Positions 26,674 to 34,317 of a stretch of DNA of 64,000 bases are shown one piece after another; within the stretch, counting starts at the first letter, position 1; each line of letters opens with the position of its first letter. Source of the DNA: JBKHXF01 sp046566145 (GTDB lineage Bacteria > Actinomycetota > Nitriliruptoria > Nitriliruptorales > Nitriliruptoraceae); contig JBKHXF010000009.1 of NCBI GenBank assembly GCA_046566145.1, positions 1 through 64,000 of the forward strand. Direction: 5' to 3'. The notes under the pieces are model-generated. The model made no database searches, was not told the DNA's origin, and saw nothing but the letters and a program-made list of their open reading frames with translations. The translations under genes were made by a program, and so were the position numbers.

Positions 26674-27956
26674 CCTCCGACGGGGCGGAGCGGCACCGCG
26701 GCTTCCGCGGCCTCGGGCGGACGCAGGTCGTGACCGCCGACGAGCTGACGCCGGTCGAGGCGTACCGGGGGATGCTGCTGTCGCTCGTGGAGCGGCTCGA
26801 CCCGATCGAGCTGAAGATCCCCGACGCGCTCGGGCTGGTGCTCGCCCACGACGTCGTCGCGACCGAGTCGCTGCCGGCCTTCGCGAACTCGTCGATGGAC
26901 GGGTACGCGGTGGTCGCGAGCGACCTCACCGGGGCCGGGCAGGACACCCCGGTGCAGCTGCGCGTGCTCGGCGAGGTCCCCGCCGGCGCGGTCGAGCTGC
27001 CGCCGATCGCGCCCGGCACCACGGTGCGCATCATGACCGGCGCACCGTTGCCCCCCGGGGCCGACGCGGTCGTGCCGGTCGAGGTCACCACCGAGCAGCA
27101 GGGGTGGGTCGCGGTGCACCGCGCGGCGCGCGCCGGCGAGTTCGTCCGCACCGTCGGGCAGGACGTGAAGCCCGGCCAGCACCTGCTCTCCGCCGGGCAT
27201 CGGCTCCGTCCCGCCGACATCGGGCTGCTCTCCGCCGTCGGGGCGACCCGAGTGACGTGCGTTCCGACGCCGCGCGTCGTGATCCTGTCGACCGGGGACG
27301 AGCTCGTCCCGGCCGAGCAGACGCCGCCGCCCGGCACGATCCGCAACTCCAACGGGCCCATGCTCGCCGCGATGGTGCGCCAGGTCGGCGCGCTGCCGTT
27401 CACCACCGGCATCGTCGGGGACGACCGCAAGGCCCTGGCCTACACGTTCGACTCGAACCTCGGGCACGCCGACCTGTTCGTCGCCAGCGGCGGCGCGTCC
27501 GCCGGCGCCCACGACCACCTCCACGACGTGATCGCCCAGCTCGGGACGGTCGCGTCGCACCGGGTCGCGATGCAGCCAGGGATGCCACAGGTCCACGGGA
27601 CCATCGGCGGGGTGCCGGTGCTCGGCCTGCCCGGCAACCCGGTCAGCGCGTTCGTGTCGTTCGAGCTGTTCGTCCGGCCCGTGATCCGCACCCTGCAGGG
27701 CCGCAAGGACCTCGACCGCCCCACCGTCACGGCCGAGCTCGCCGACGGCATCCGCGCCCCGGCCCACAAGCGCGCCTACGTCCGGGTCACGCTCGCCCGC
27801 CTCGACGGTCGCTGGGTCGCCACGCCGACCGGGAACCAGGGCTCGCACGTCCTGTCCTCCATCTCGGCGGCCGACGGCCTGGCCGAGATCCCCGAGGACG
27901 TCACCGAGGCGCCCGCCGGGACCCGCGTGCGGGTCCGTCTCCTCGTCGACGGCTGA
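26670..27956 (+). CDS. moeA: Molybdopterin molybdenumtransferase MoeA / gephyrin-like protein
   Basis: 428 residues with the MoeA domain set: N-terminal NSSMDGYAVVASDL, MTGAPLPPGADAVVPVE, the catalytic fold with STGDELVPA and ASGGASAGAHDHLHD, and the C-terminal domain IV after GLPGNPVSAFV. MoeA inserts molybdate into adenylylated molybdopterin. In Corynebacterium a MoeA-like protein from the equivalent gene neighbourhood (Glp) instead binds FtsZ and works with a membrane receptor (GlpR). Because a GlpR-like gene lies two genes downstream here, both roles are possible. GTG start inside the galU stop. Confidence 0.92.
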   Translation: MTSDGAERHRGFRGLGRTQVVTADELTPVEAYRGMLLSLVERLDPIELKIPDALGLVLAHDVVATESLPAFANSSMDGYAVVASDLTGAGQDTPVQLRVLGEVPAGAVELPPIAPGTTVRIMTGAPLPPGADAVVPVEVTTEQQGWVAVHRAARAGEFVRTVGQDVKPGQHLLSAGHRLRPADIGLLSAVGATRVTCVPTPRVVILSTGDELVPAEQTPPPGTIRNSNGPMLAAMVRQVGALPFTTGIVGDDRKALAYTFDSNLGHADLFVASGGASAGAHDHLHDVIAQLGTVASHRVAMQPGMPQVHGTIGGVPVLGLPGNPVSAFVSFELFVRPVIRTLQGRKDLDRPTVTAELADGIRAPAHKRAYVRVTLARLDGRWVATPTGNQGSHVLSSISAADGLAEIPEDVTEAPAGTRVRVRLLVDG

Positions 27957-27966
27957 GGTCGAGGAC

Positions 27967-28503
27967 GTGACCGACGACGCGGACACGACCGGCGAGCGGG
28001 GCGAGCTCACGCACCTCGACGCGTCCGGACGCGCGCGCATGGTCGACGTCGGCGACAAGCCGGTCACGGCGCGCTCGGCCACGGCCCGCTGCCGGCTGAC
28101 GATGTCGCCCGACACCGCGGCCCGGCTCGCCGCCGGCGACCTGCCCAAGGGCGACGCGCTGCCCGTCATCCGACTCGCCGGCATCCAGGCCGCCAAGCGG
28201 ACGCCCGAGCTGATCCCGCTCTGCCACCAGGTCGCGCTGACGTCGGTCGAGGTCGACGTCGTGGTCGACGCGGCCGCCGGCGCGGTCACCATCGAGGCGA
28301 CCGCACACGCGCTGGACCGCACCGGCGTCGAGATGGAGGCGATGACCGCTGCGTCCGTCGCCGCGCTGACCTGCTACGACCTCGTCAAGGCCGTCCAGCG
28401 CGACGTCGTGATCGGCGACCTGCGGCTCGTCGCCAAGCGGGGCGGCCGCTCGGGGGAGTGGCACGCCGAGCCCGACGACCGGGGCGGCCCCGCCACGCCG
28501 TGA
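27967..28503 (+). CDS. moaC: Cyclic pyranopterin monophosphate synthase MoaC
   Basis: 178 residues. KRTPELIPLCHQVALT and GVEMEAMTAASVAALTCYD are the two family signatures that line the active site, with the conserved Asp and Lys (DLVKAVQRD). With MoaA it converts GTP to cyclic pyranopterin monophosphate, the first step of molybdenum cofactor synthesis. It starts 10 bp after moeA and is surely co-transcribed, which supports a real molybdenum cofactor role for this locus. moaA is not in the window. Confidence 0.94.
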   Translation: MTDDADTTGERGELTHLDASGRARMVDVGDKPVTARSATARCRLTMSPDTAARLAAGDLPKGDALPVIRLAGIQAAKRTPELIPLCHQVALTSVEVDVVVDAAAGAVTIEATAHALDRTGVEMEAMTAASVAALTCYDLVKAVQRDVVIGDLRLVAKRGGRSGEWHAEPDDRGGPATP

Positions 28504-28531
28504 CGGCCGGGTCGCGGACCGTCACGGGTGC

Positions 28532-28560
28532 TTCGACGACGCGACCCCCCTCGGTAGCGT
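28532..28560 (+). promoter_or_regulatory. Promoter of the GlpR-like gene
   Basis: TTCGAC (28532-28537) and TAGCGT (28555-28560) with a 17-bp spacer. It gives the membrane protein and translin-like gene their own promoter beyond moaC. Confidence 0.5.
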
Positions 28561-28591
28561 CGACGCACGCGCCGAGTCCCCGGGTGGAGGC

Positions 28592-29293
28592 ATGAACGCA
28601 GCGCTGGTGGTGCTCCTGGTCCTCCTCTGGGCCATCGCGCTCCTCCCCGGAGCGCTGCGCTCCCGACGCTCCAACGCGCGTGCCACCGTCGGAGGGTTCG
28701 AGCGAGCCATGGACGTCCTGCGTGAGCGCCCCTCCGGGCGCGAGATCCTGGTCCCCGCGAACGCGGAGCGGCTCGCCGAGCCGCACCCGCTGCACCACCT
28801 CGGGGTCGGCTGGGGCGACCCCGAGCCGGTGCCGCCCGCCGAGGCCCCCGCGCCCACGCCGGCGCCCGCCGCGCCGGCGGCCGTCCCCGGCCGCGGTGGT
28901 CGCCGGCAGGCCGCGATCGTCGAGGCGCGCCGCCGGCGCTTCACCACCCTGCTCGGCGCGACCGGCTCGATGCTGCTGCTCGCCGCCGTCACCGGGTGGG
29001 CGGCGCTGTGGGTCCTCGCCGTCGGGACGGTCGTCGCGACCGTCGGGTACGCGGCGTTGCTGCGCCGGCTCAAGCTCCAGCGCGACGAGGCGAGAGCGGT
29101 GGTGCGGCGCATCCACCCGGTGGCGCCCGTCGAGCGCCCCGGGGACCTGGCCGACCCCCGTGACGACGTCGTGGTCGACCTCCACGCCGCACGCGTCCCC
29201 GTCGCGGTCGGTGGGAGTCTGCAGGTCGCGACCCGCCCCGACCAGCCGTGGACACCGCAGGCCGGCGTCCGCATCCGCCGGTGGGAGGCGTGA
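28592..29293 (+). CDS. Actinobacterial membrane protein, GlpR-like candidate
   Basis: 233 residues. One N-terminal membrane helix (ALVVLLVLLWAIALLPGAL) is followed by a basic RSRRSNAR patch, a cytoplasmic stretch with a Pro/Ala-rich linker (residues 75-105), and a hydrophobic helical hairpin near residues 125-160. The C-terminal 70 residues are soluble and charged. The N-terminal pattern and position near moeA resemble the conserved membrane protein found beside moeA1 in mycobacteria, related to GlpR, the receptor of the division protein Glp in Corynebacterium. That link is inferred from topology and neighbours. It overlaps the translin-like gene by 4 bp. Confidence 0.7.
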   Translation: MNAALVVLLVLLWAIALLPGALRSRRSNARATVGGFERAMDVLRERPSGREILVPANAERLAEPHPLHHLGVGWGDPEPVPPAEAPAPTPAPAAPAAVPGRGGRRQAAIVEARRRRFTTLLGATGSMLLLAAVTGWAALWVLAVGTVVATVGYAALLRRLKLQRDEARAVVRRIHPVAPVERPGDLADPRDDVVVDLHAARVPVAVGGSLQVATRPDQPWTPQAGVRIRRWEA

Positions 29294-29955
29294 GCGAGCC
29301 GCAGGACCTGCAGTCGCTCGCCGCCCCGCTCCGGGCCCGTTTCCTCGACATGCACGAGGCCCGCGAGGTCGCGTTCGGCGCGTCCCGCGACGTGATCCGG
29401 GACGCCGCCAACGCGATCCGGGCCGTCCACCGTGGCGAGCTCGACCGGGCGGATGAGCTCATCGTGGCGTCGCGCACCGCCTACGTCCGCGCCCGCGAGG
29501 TCGCCTCGCGGCACCCGGTCGTCGAGCACGGCGGGTTCCTGCAGGACGCCGCGAAGGAGTACGCCGAGGCCCGCATCACCCGGGCCGCGACGCAGGGCGA
29601 GCCGGTCCCGTCGCCCGAGGACGTCGACGTCGACGACGGCTCGTGGCTGCACGGGCTCGCCGAGACGGTCGGGGAGCTGCGCCGCGCGGCGCTCGACCGG
29701 GTCCGCGCCGGCGACATCGCCGGCGCCGAGGCGCTGCTCGAGACCCAGCAGGAGATCCTCGCCGTCCTGGTCACGATCGACGTGCCGGACGCGCTCACCA
29801 AGGGCCTGCGGCGGGCGACCGACGGGGCCCGCGCGATCACCGAACGGACCCGCGGCGACCTGACCGCCGCGGCCGGGCAGCGGCGGCTCCGGGAGGCCCT
29901 CGACGCCCACCGCGCGGTCATCGAGCGGATGCTGGACGGGGTTGGGGAGCCCTGA
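29290..29955 (+). CDS. Translin-family protein
   Basis: About 221 residues, all helical, no signal peptide. The pattern LRARFLDMHEAREVAFG, then ANAIRAVHRGELDRADELI, AKEYAEARI and GLAETVGELRRAALDRV is that of the translin/TRAX superfamily as seen in archaea and some bacteria. Eukaryotic translin-TRAX is an octameric RNA- and DNA-binding nuclease; acidic residues occur here in the YAEA and GELRR helices, near where TRAX has its catalytic cluster. No bacterial function is established to my knowledge. Translationally coupled to the GlpR-like gene (GTGA overlap), and followed by a tRNA gene, a possible RNA substrate. Confidence 0.78.
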   Translation: MSEPQDLQSLAAPLRARFLDMHEAREVAFGASRDVIRDAANAIRAVHRGELDRADELIVASRTAYVRAREVASRHPVVEHGGFLQDAAKEYAEARITRAATQGEPVPSPEDVDVDDGSWLHGLAETVGELRRAALDRVRAGDIAGAEALLETQQEILAVLVTIDVPDALTKGLRRATDGARAITERTRGDLTAAAGQRRLREALDAHRAVIERMLDGVGEP

Positions 29956-29965
29956 GCCCGGTGGC

Positions 29966-29971
29966 TACACT
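29966..29971 (+). promoter_or_regulatory. -10 element of tRNA-Ala
   Basis: TACACT ending 11 bp before the tRNA 5' end, the same distance as for tRNA-Arg. A weak TTGGGG lies 18 bp upstream (29942-29947). Confidence 0.55.
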
Positions 29972-29982
29972 CCGACCGCCCT

Positions 29983-30059
29983 GGGGGTGTAGCTCAGTTC
30001 GGCAGAGCACTTCGTTCGCAACGAAGGGGCCGTCGGTTCAAATCCGATCACCTCCACCA
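29983..30059 (+). tRNA. tRNA-Ala (anticodon CGC)
   Basis: Acceptor GGGGGTG pairs with CACCTCC and includes the G3-U70 wobble that identifies alanine tRNAs. The anticodon stem CTTCG/CGAAG encloses TTCGCAA (anticodon CGC, reads GCG). The T loop is TTCAAAT. The discriminator is A and CCA is encoded (30057-30059). Confidence 0.97.
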
Positions 30060-30061
30060 GC

Positions 30062-30090
30062 GCCGCCCGGGACCGATGGTCCCGGGCGGC
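30062..30090 (+). terminator. Terminator after tRNA-Ala
   Basis: A perfect 13-bp stem, GCCGCCCGGGACC with GGTCCCGGGCGGC, and a 3-nt loop, starting 2 bp after the tRNA CCA end. Confidence 0.8.
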
Positions 30091-30207
30091 TGCGTTCCGG
30101 CGCCGGGACCGACCGGGTGCGGCTCCCCAGCGGCTGGCCCGGCGCGTGAGCGGCTGGCGGGGGGCGGGAAGTTCCCCGGAACGGCTCCGCGGCCGGCACG
30201 GAGGACC

Positions 30208-30213
30208 TACGCT
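30208..30213 (+). promoter_or_regulatory. -10 element of MASE1 kinase
   Basis: TACGCT, 58 bp upstream of the GTG at 30272. Confidence 0.45.
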
Positions 30214-30271
30214 CGTTCGGACGGCCGGCCGGGGGACACATCAGGGCGACCGACGGAGCGGGAGACCCGCG

Positions 30272-31843
30272 GTGCACCAGGCAGTGGTCCGGCTCCTCGT
30301 CCTGGTCATCGGGTACGTCGTCCTCGCCAGGTACTCCCTGGCGCTCCACGACCTCTCGGGGTTGGGCGCCGTGTTCTGGCCGGGGGCCGGGCTGTCGCTC
30401 GGCGTGCTGCTGGTCTCGCCCCAGCGGTGGTGGCCGATGCTGCTCGCTGGGGTGTTCGTCGCGGAGCTCGGCAACGACGTCGTGCTCGGCTACGGCGTGG
30501 TGCCGTCCCTGTGGTGGGCGGCGGCCAACGTCATCGAGCCCCTCACCGCCGCGACGTTGCTGCGCCGCGCCGGTGTGGAGCGCCTCGGGGACATGCGCGG
30601 CGTCGCGTGGTTCACCGGCTCGGTGGCCCTCGGCACGCTCGTGGGGGCCACGGTCGGGGCCATCGGGACCGGGGTCGGGGTGTCGTCCCTGCCCTACCTC
30701 GTGACGCTCGGGCAGTGGTGGATCGGCGATGCGCTCGGTGCCCTGACCATCGCCCCTGCCGTGCTCCTCGTCCGCGACCGGAGCGCCGGCGAGCGGCTGC
30801 GCGACCCCGTGGTCGTCGGAGGGCTCGTCGCCCTCGTGGCCGTCACGGTGCTCGTCTTCGGCAGGGTCGGTGTGCCCGCCCCGTACCTGTCGGACTACCT
30901 GGTGCTGGTCCCGATGGTCCTCCTGGCGGTGCGAGGACGCGTCGTCGGGGCGGCGCTGGCCGTCCTCGTCGTGGCGCAGGTCGCCAACGCCGCCCACGCG
31001 CTCGGCATGCGGGCGCCCCAGGCTGCCGTCATGTCCGAGGTGCAGGCCTCCGCGCAGCTGAAGGCGTTCCTCGTCATCGTGTCGTTGACCGTGCTGCTGC
31101 TCGGTGCTGCCGTCGTGTCCGTCCGGTCCTCCTCGGCGCTGGCCGCGGCCCGCCAGCAGCTCCTCGCCGTGGCCTGGCACGAGCTGCGGGCCCCGCTGGT
31201 CCCCATCGTCGGGTTCGGCGAGATCCTGTCGAGGCAGCTGGCCGACCCGCAGCAGCGACGGATGGCGGAGGCCGTGCACCGCAACGGCAGGCAGCTGCAG
31301 GCGCTCGTCGACGACCTGCTCCAGATGTCGACCTCGCTCGAGGACGGCGTCCCGGTCGAGCCGACGCCGGTGGCGGTCGGGGAGGTGCTCGACGAGCTGG
31401 CACGGGACCAGGCCGACGTCCACGCCCGGTGCGACGACGACGTGGTCGCACTGGTGGATCGGACCCACCTCGTCCAGATCCTGACCAACCTCGTGGTCAA
31501 CGGCCTGCGGCACGGCGAGCCACCGGTCCGCCTCTCCGCCCACACGGTGGGGGGCACCTGCGTCGTCGTCGTCGAGGACAGCGGCGACGGCGTACCGGAC
31601 TGGTTCGTCCCCGAGATGTTCGAGGCGTTCGCGCAGGCCGAGCCGGGCACGCCGACGTCGCGGCCGGGCCTCGGCCTCGGCCTCGCGATCGCGCGGGACC
31701 TCGCGGTCGCCAACCGCGGGGTCGTCCGCTACGAGCCGGGCGTCGCGGGTGCGCGGTTCGAGGTGGTGCTGCCCGCCGGCGGGTCCCGGTCCGGTGAGGT
31801 CGAGGAGGAGCTCACCGGCGTCGCCCGGGTCGGGGACCCCTGA
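30272..31843 (+). CDS. MASE1-domain sensor histidine kinase
   Basis: 523 residues. The first 280 form about eight hydrophobic helices of the MASE1 type (FWPGAGLSLGVLLVSPQRWW, WWIGDALGALTIAPAV). Next come HisKA (AWHELRAPLVP, His about 303), a degenerate N-box (LTNLVVNGLRHG), G1 (VEDSGDGVPD) and G2 (RPGLGLGLAIA). MASE1 is an integral-membrane sensing module with unknown ligands. The GTG at 30272 has GGGAG 8 bp upstream. It stands alone, with no response regulator nearby, and ends at a palindrome shared with the convergent gene. Confidence 0.9.
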   Translation: MHQAVVRLLVLVIGYVVLARYSLALHDLSGLGAVFWPGAGLSLGVLLVSPQRWWPMLLAGVFVAELGNDVVLGYGVVPSLWWAAANVIEPLTAATLLRRAGVERLGDMRGVAWFTGSVALGTLVGATVGAIGTGVGVSSLPYLVTLGQWWIGDALGALTIAPAVLLVRDRSAGERLRDPVVVGGLVALVAVTVLVFGRVGVPAPYLSDYLVLVPMVLLAVRGRVVGAALAVLVVAQVANAAHALGMRAPQAAVMSEVQASAQLKAFLVIVSLTVLLLGAAVVSVRSSSALAAARQQLLAVAWHELRAPLVPIVGFGEILSRQLADPQQRRMAEAVHRNGRQLQALVDDLLQMSTSLEDGVPVEPTPVAVGEVLDELARDQADVHARCDDDVVALVDRTHLVQILTNLVVNGLRHGEPPVRLSAHTVGGTCVVVVEDSGDGVPDWFVPEMFEAFAQAEPGTPTSRPGLGLGLAIARDLAVANRGVVRYEPGVAGARFEVVLPAGGSRSGEVEEELTGVARVGDP

Positions 31844-31865
31844 TCGCGGTCGGCTCACCCGATGA

Positions 31866-31883
31866 CGGGTCGGCGCCGACCCG
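31866..31883. terminator. Bidirectional terminator between MASE1 kinase and Ddn-like gene
   Basis: A perfect 18-bp palindrome (CGGGTCGGC followed by GCCGACCCG) lies in the 43-bp gap between two convergent genes. As RNA it would fold with a 7-bp stem and GCGC loop on either strand. Confidence 0.65.
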
Positions 31884-31886
31884 GGG

Positions 31887-32390
31887 TCACGGGTGTGCGA
31901 CGAGCCGGAACATCCGGATCTCCCGCGTGCCGCCGATGCGCTCGCGGTACGACGCGAAGCCGGCGTAGACGCGGTCGAACCGCGGCCACAGCGCCGGCAT
32001 CTCGTCCGCCGCGACCCGCTCCGCCCGGACCCGCTCGACGCGGCCGTCGACCTCGACGGTCGCGTCCGGGTGGGCGAGCAGGTTGAACGTCCACGCCGGG
32101 TGGGTGTCGCCGCCGAAGTTCGTGCCGACCAGCAGCAGGTGCCCGTCGGCGTCCCGGACGTACACGAGCGTGTGCTCGCGCTCGATCCCCGAGCGTGCCC
32201 CGGTGGAGCGCAGCACCAGCGTGGGAAGGAACGCCTGGGCGGCCGAGGTGATGCGGCCACCGGTGACCCGGCGGACCGCCTTGTCGAGCCCGGGCAGCAC
32301 GTGGGACAGCACCCGCGTCACCGCCGGGCGCCGCACCACGTCCAGCACCGCCCCGCGCACCCGCTCGCCCAGCACCTCGCGTCCTCCCAC
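31887..32390 (-). CDS. F420H2-dependent reductase, Ddn family (nitroreductase/deazaflavin)
   Basis: 167 residues. LVLRSTGARSGIEREHTLVY and TNFGGDTHPAWTFNLLAHP are the F420- and substrate-binding signatures of the deazaflavin-dependent (Ddn/FDOR-B) split beta-barrel family. Members reduce quinones or nitro compounds with F420H2. This implies that the host makes coenzyme F420, expected for actinobacteria. The GTG start is at 32390, with TAGGGT at 32434-32429 as -10. It is divergent from the thiolase gene. Confidence 0.88.
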   Translation of the reverse strand: MGGREVLGERVRGAVLDVVRRPAVTRVLSHVLPGLDKAVRRVTGGRITSAAQAFLPTLVLRSTGARSGIEREHTLVYVRDADGHLLLVGTNFGGDTHPAWTFNLLAHPDATVEVDGRVERVRAERVAADEMPALWPRFDRVYAGFASYRERIGGTREIRMFRLVAHP

Positions 32391-32428
32391 GTCCGGGCCA
32401 CGTCCCGGCGGCCACCCGACGGGGGTGC

Positions 32429-32434
32429 ACCCTA
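32429..32434 (-). promoter_or_regulatory. -10 element of Ddn-like gene
   Basis: TAGGGT on the minus strand, 38 bp upstream of the GTG at 32390. Confidence 0.45.
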
Positions 32435-32454
32435 GGGGCCGTGCGGCCAGCCGC

Positions 32455-32460
32455 TAGCGT
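32455..32460 (+). promoter_or_regulatory. -10 element of thiolase gene
   Basis: TAGCGT, 38 bp upstream of the thiolase GTG. Confidence 0.5.
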
Positions 32461-32498
32461 CGGCGGCCGTCCCCGCACCGCCGACCCGGGAGCCCGTC

Positions 32499-33707
32499 GT
32501 GCGTGACGCCGTCATCTGCGAGCCGCTGCGGACCGCCGTCGGCGGGTACGGCGGGCAGTTCCGCGACGTGCCGGTGGCCGACCTCGCCGCGACCGTCGTG
32601 CGGGCCGTCGTGGAGCGCTCCGGCGTGGACGTCGAGACGATCGACGACGTCGTGCTCGGCCAGTGTTACCCCAACGGCGAGGCTCCGGCGCTCGGACGGG
32701 TCGCCGCCCTCGACGCCGGGCTGCCGGTGACCGTGCCGGGGCTGCAGCTCGACCGGCGCTGCGGCTCCGGCCTGCAGGCCGTCCTCGACGCGGCGATGCG
32801 GGTGCAGACCGGCGTCGCCGACGTGGTCGTCGCCGGCGGCGCCGAGTCGATGTCGCAGGCCGAGCACTACGTCCTCGGGGCGCGGTGGGGGCTGCGGTCC
32901 TCGGGCGAGCTGTCCGACCGGCTCGCCCGCGGGCGCGTCACCGCCGGCGGCCGCCACCACCCGGTGTCCGGCGGGATGCTCGAGACCGCCGAGAACCTGC
33001 GCCGCGAGAAGGCCATCGCCCGCGAGGCGCAGGACGAGCTCGCCGTCACCTCGCACCGGCGCGCCGCCGCGGCCGCCGGCGACGGCCGCTTCGCCGCCGA
33101 GATCGTCGGCGTCGAGGTCCGCGGGCGGAAGGGCGAGGTCACGGTCGTCGACACCGACGAGCACATCCGGCCGGACACCTCGCTCGAGACGCTCGCGACC
33201 CTGCGCCCGATCCTCGGCCGCGACGACCCCGACGCGACCGTCACCGCCGGCAACGCGTCGGGTCAGAACGACGGGGCGGCCGCCTGCATCGTCACCACCC
33301 CCGACGAGGCCGAGCGGCAGGGGCTGCGGCCGCTGGCCCGGCTGGTCACCTGGGGGCTCGGCGGGGTCGAGCCGCACCGGATGGGGATCGGGCCGGTCCC
33401 GGCGACCGCCGCCGCGCTCGGGCGCGCCGGGCTGACGCTCGCGGACCTCGACCTCATCGAGCTCAACGAGGCCTTCGCCGCCCAGGTCCTCGCCGTCCTC
33501 GACGAGTGGGGGCTGTCGGCCGACGACGAGCGGCTCAACCCGCTCGGCTCCGGCATCTCGCTCGGCCACCCGGTCGGCGCGACCGGGTGCCGCATCCTCA
33601 CCACGATGCTGCGCGAGCTCGACCGGCGCGAGGGTCGCTACGCGCTCGAGACGATGTGCATCGGTGGCGGGCAGGGCCTCGCCGCCGTGTTCGAGCGGCT
33701 CGGCTGA
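32499..33707 (+). CDS. Acetyl-CoA C-acyltransferase (thiolase)
   Basis: 402 residues, standard length. The acyl-accepting Cys is in LDRRCGSGLQAV (about residue 90). The C-terminal motifs are NEAFAAQ, GSGISLGHPVGATG (His) and METMCIGGGQG-type CIGGGQG (second Cys). The enzyme condenses or cleaves beta-ketoacyl-CoAs; acetoacetyl-CoA versus longer substrates cannot be told apart here. The GTG start has GGAG 6 bp upstream. It stands alone, so no degradation operon is evident; the crotonase at 13 kb is far away. Confidence 0.93.
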   Translation: MRDAVICEPLRTAVGGYGGQFRDVPVADLAATVVRAVVERSGVDVETIDDVVLGQCYPNGEAPALGRVAALDAGLPVTVPGLQLDRRCGSGLQAVLDAAMRVQTGVADVVVAGGAESMSQAEHYVLGARWGLRSSGELSDRLARGRVTAGGRHHPVSGGMLETAENLRREKAIAREAQDELAVTSHRRAAAAAGDGRFAAEIVGVEVRGRKGEVTVVDTDEHIRPDTSLETLATLRPILGRDDPDATVTAGNASGQNDGAAACIVTTPDEAERQGLRPLARLVTWGLGGVEPHRMGIGPVPATAAALGRAGLTLADLDLIELNEAFAAQVLAVLDEWGLSADDERLNPLGSGISLGHPVGATGCRILTTMLRELDRREGRYALETMCIGGGQGLAAVFERLG

Positions 33708-33750
33708 CGCGCAACCGCCGGCGCGGGGTCGGCGCGAAGACGCCGAGCCG

Positions 33751-34041
33751 TCAGGCGGCGTCGCTGGCCTCGGTCGCGGCCGCGTCGAGCGCGGCCTCCG
33801 GGGCGAGGGGCGTCCCGGACCGGCGGGGGCGGCGGGCGGCGCGCGCCTCGTCGAGCCGCCGGCGGGCGCGACCCCTGAGCTCGTCCGCCCAGCGGTGCTC
33901 GATCGACAGGACCGCGAGGCCCGCGACGATCATCAGCAGCCCCGGGCCGGGGGTGACGAGCATGATGGCCCCGACCCCGAGCAGCAGGAACCCGACCGTC
34001 GTGACGACGAGCCATCGGGTCGCGCGGGTGAGCCTGCTCAT
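33751..34041 (-). CDS. PGPGW-motif small membrane protein
   Basis: 96 residues with two close hydrophobic helices (WLVVTTVGFLLLGVGAIML and GLLMIVAGLAVLSIEHRW) separated by TPGPG. A basic RGRARRRLDEARAARRPRR tail follows. This is the small PGPGW-type putative transmembrane family of unknown function. A TACAGT hexamer ends 8 bp before the ATG, so the mRNA would have almost no leader. Confidence 0.8.
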   Translation of the reverse strand: MSRLTRATRWLVVTTVGFLLLGVGAIMLVTPGPGLLMIVAGLAVLSIEHRWADELRGRARRRLDEARAARRPRRSGTPLAPEAALDAAATEASDAA

Positions 34042-34049
34042 GTCGCCGG

Positions 34050-34055
34050 ACTGTA
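34050..34055 (-). promoter_or_regulatory. -10 element of PGPGW gene, predicted leaderless
   Basis: TACAGT on the minus strand ends 8 bp before the ATG at 34041; the 5' leader would be about 0-2 nt. Confidence 0.5.
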
Positions 34056-34200
34056 CGTGGGGCGGGTGGACGTGTCTGCACGTGCGGGTGACCGGGCGGT
34101 GACGGCCGCGGACGGTGGTCCCGTGGGTGCCGACGGTGGGGGTTCGGGACCACCGCCGGCGCGGCTCGGCCCGGTCGTGCCCGGCCCCCTTGGCGGGGCG

Positions 34201-34317
34201 ATGAAGGTGAGCGCCTCGGGCGCGGCGACCGTTCGGACCACGAAGCTGCTCACCCCCGAGCAGGTCGACGAGGCCATCGGCCGGCAGCTCTCCTACAGCG
34301 CCCCCGGCGCCGGCTGA
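34201..34317 (+). CDS. Possible 38-residue small protein
   Basis: An open frame ATG-KVSASGAATVRTTKLLTP... ending QLSYSAPGAG. A G-rich GGCGGGG sequence just before the ATG could act as a ribosome site. The composition (LTPEQVDEAIGRQL helix, then a short SYSAPGAG tail) looks protein-like. Its last 25 bases overlap the 3' end of the HD-domain gene on the other strand. I do not recognise a family; it may be a chance frame. Confidence 0.35.
   Translation: MKVSASGAATVRTTKLLTPEQVDEAIGRQLSYSAPGAG

Noticed and set aside
30146..30271. N-terminal extension of the MASE1 kinase to an upstream GTG at 30146
   Set aside because: The extension is Arg/Gly-rich, contains the likely -10 hexamer and lacks a ribosome site; GTG at 30272 has GGGAG at proper spacing and leads directly into a membrane helix.
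33696..33750. Terminator made from CGGCTCGGC in the thiolase end and GCCGAGCCG beyond it
   Set aside because: The arms are separated by 37 nt and one lies in coding sequence, so a chance match is likely.
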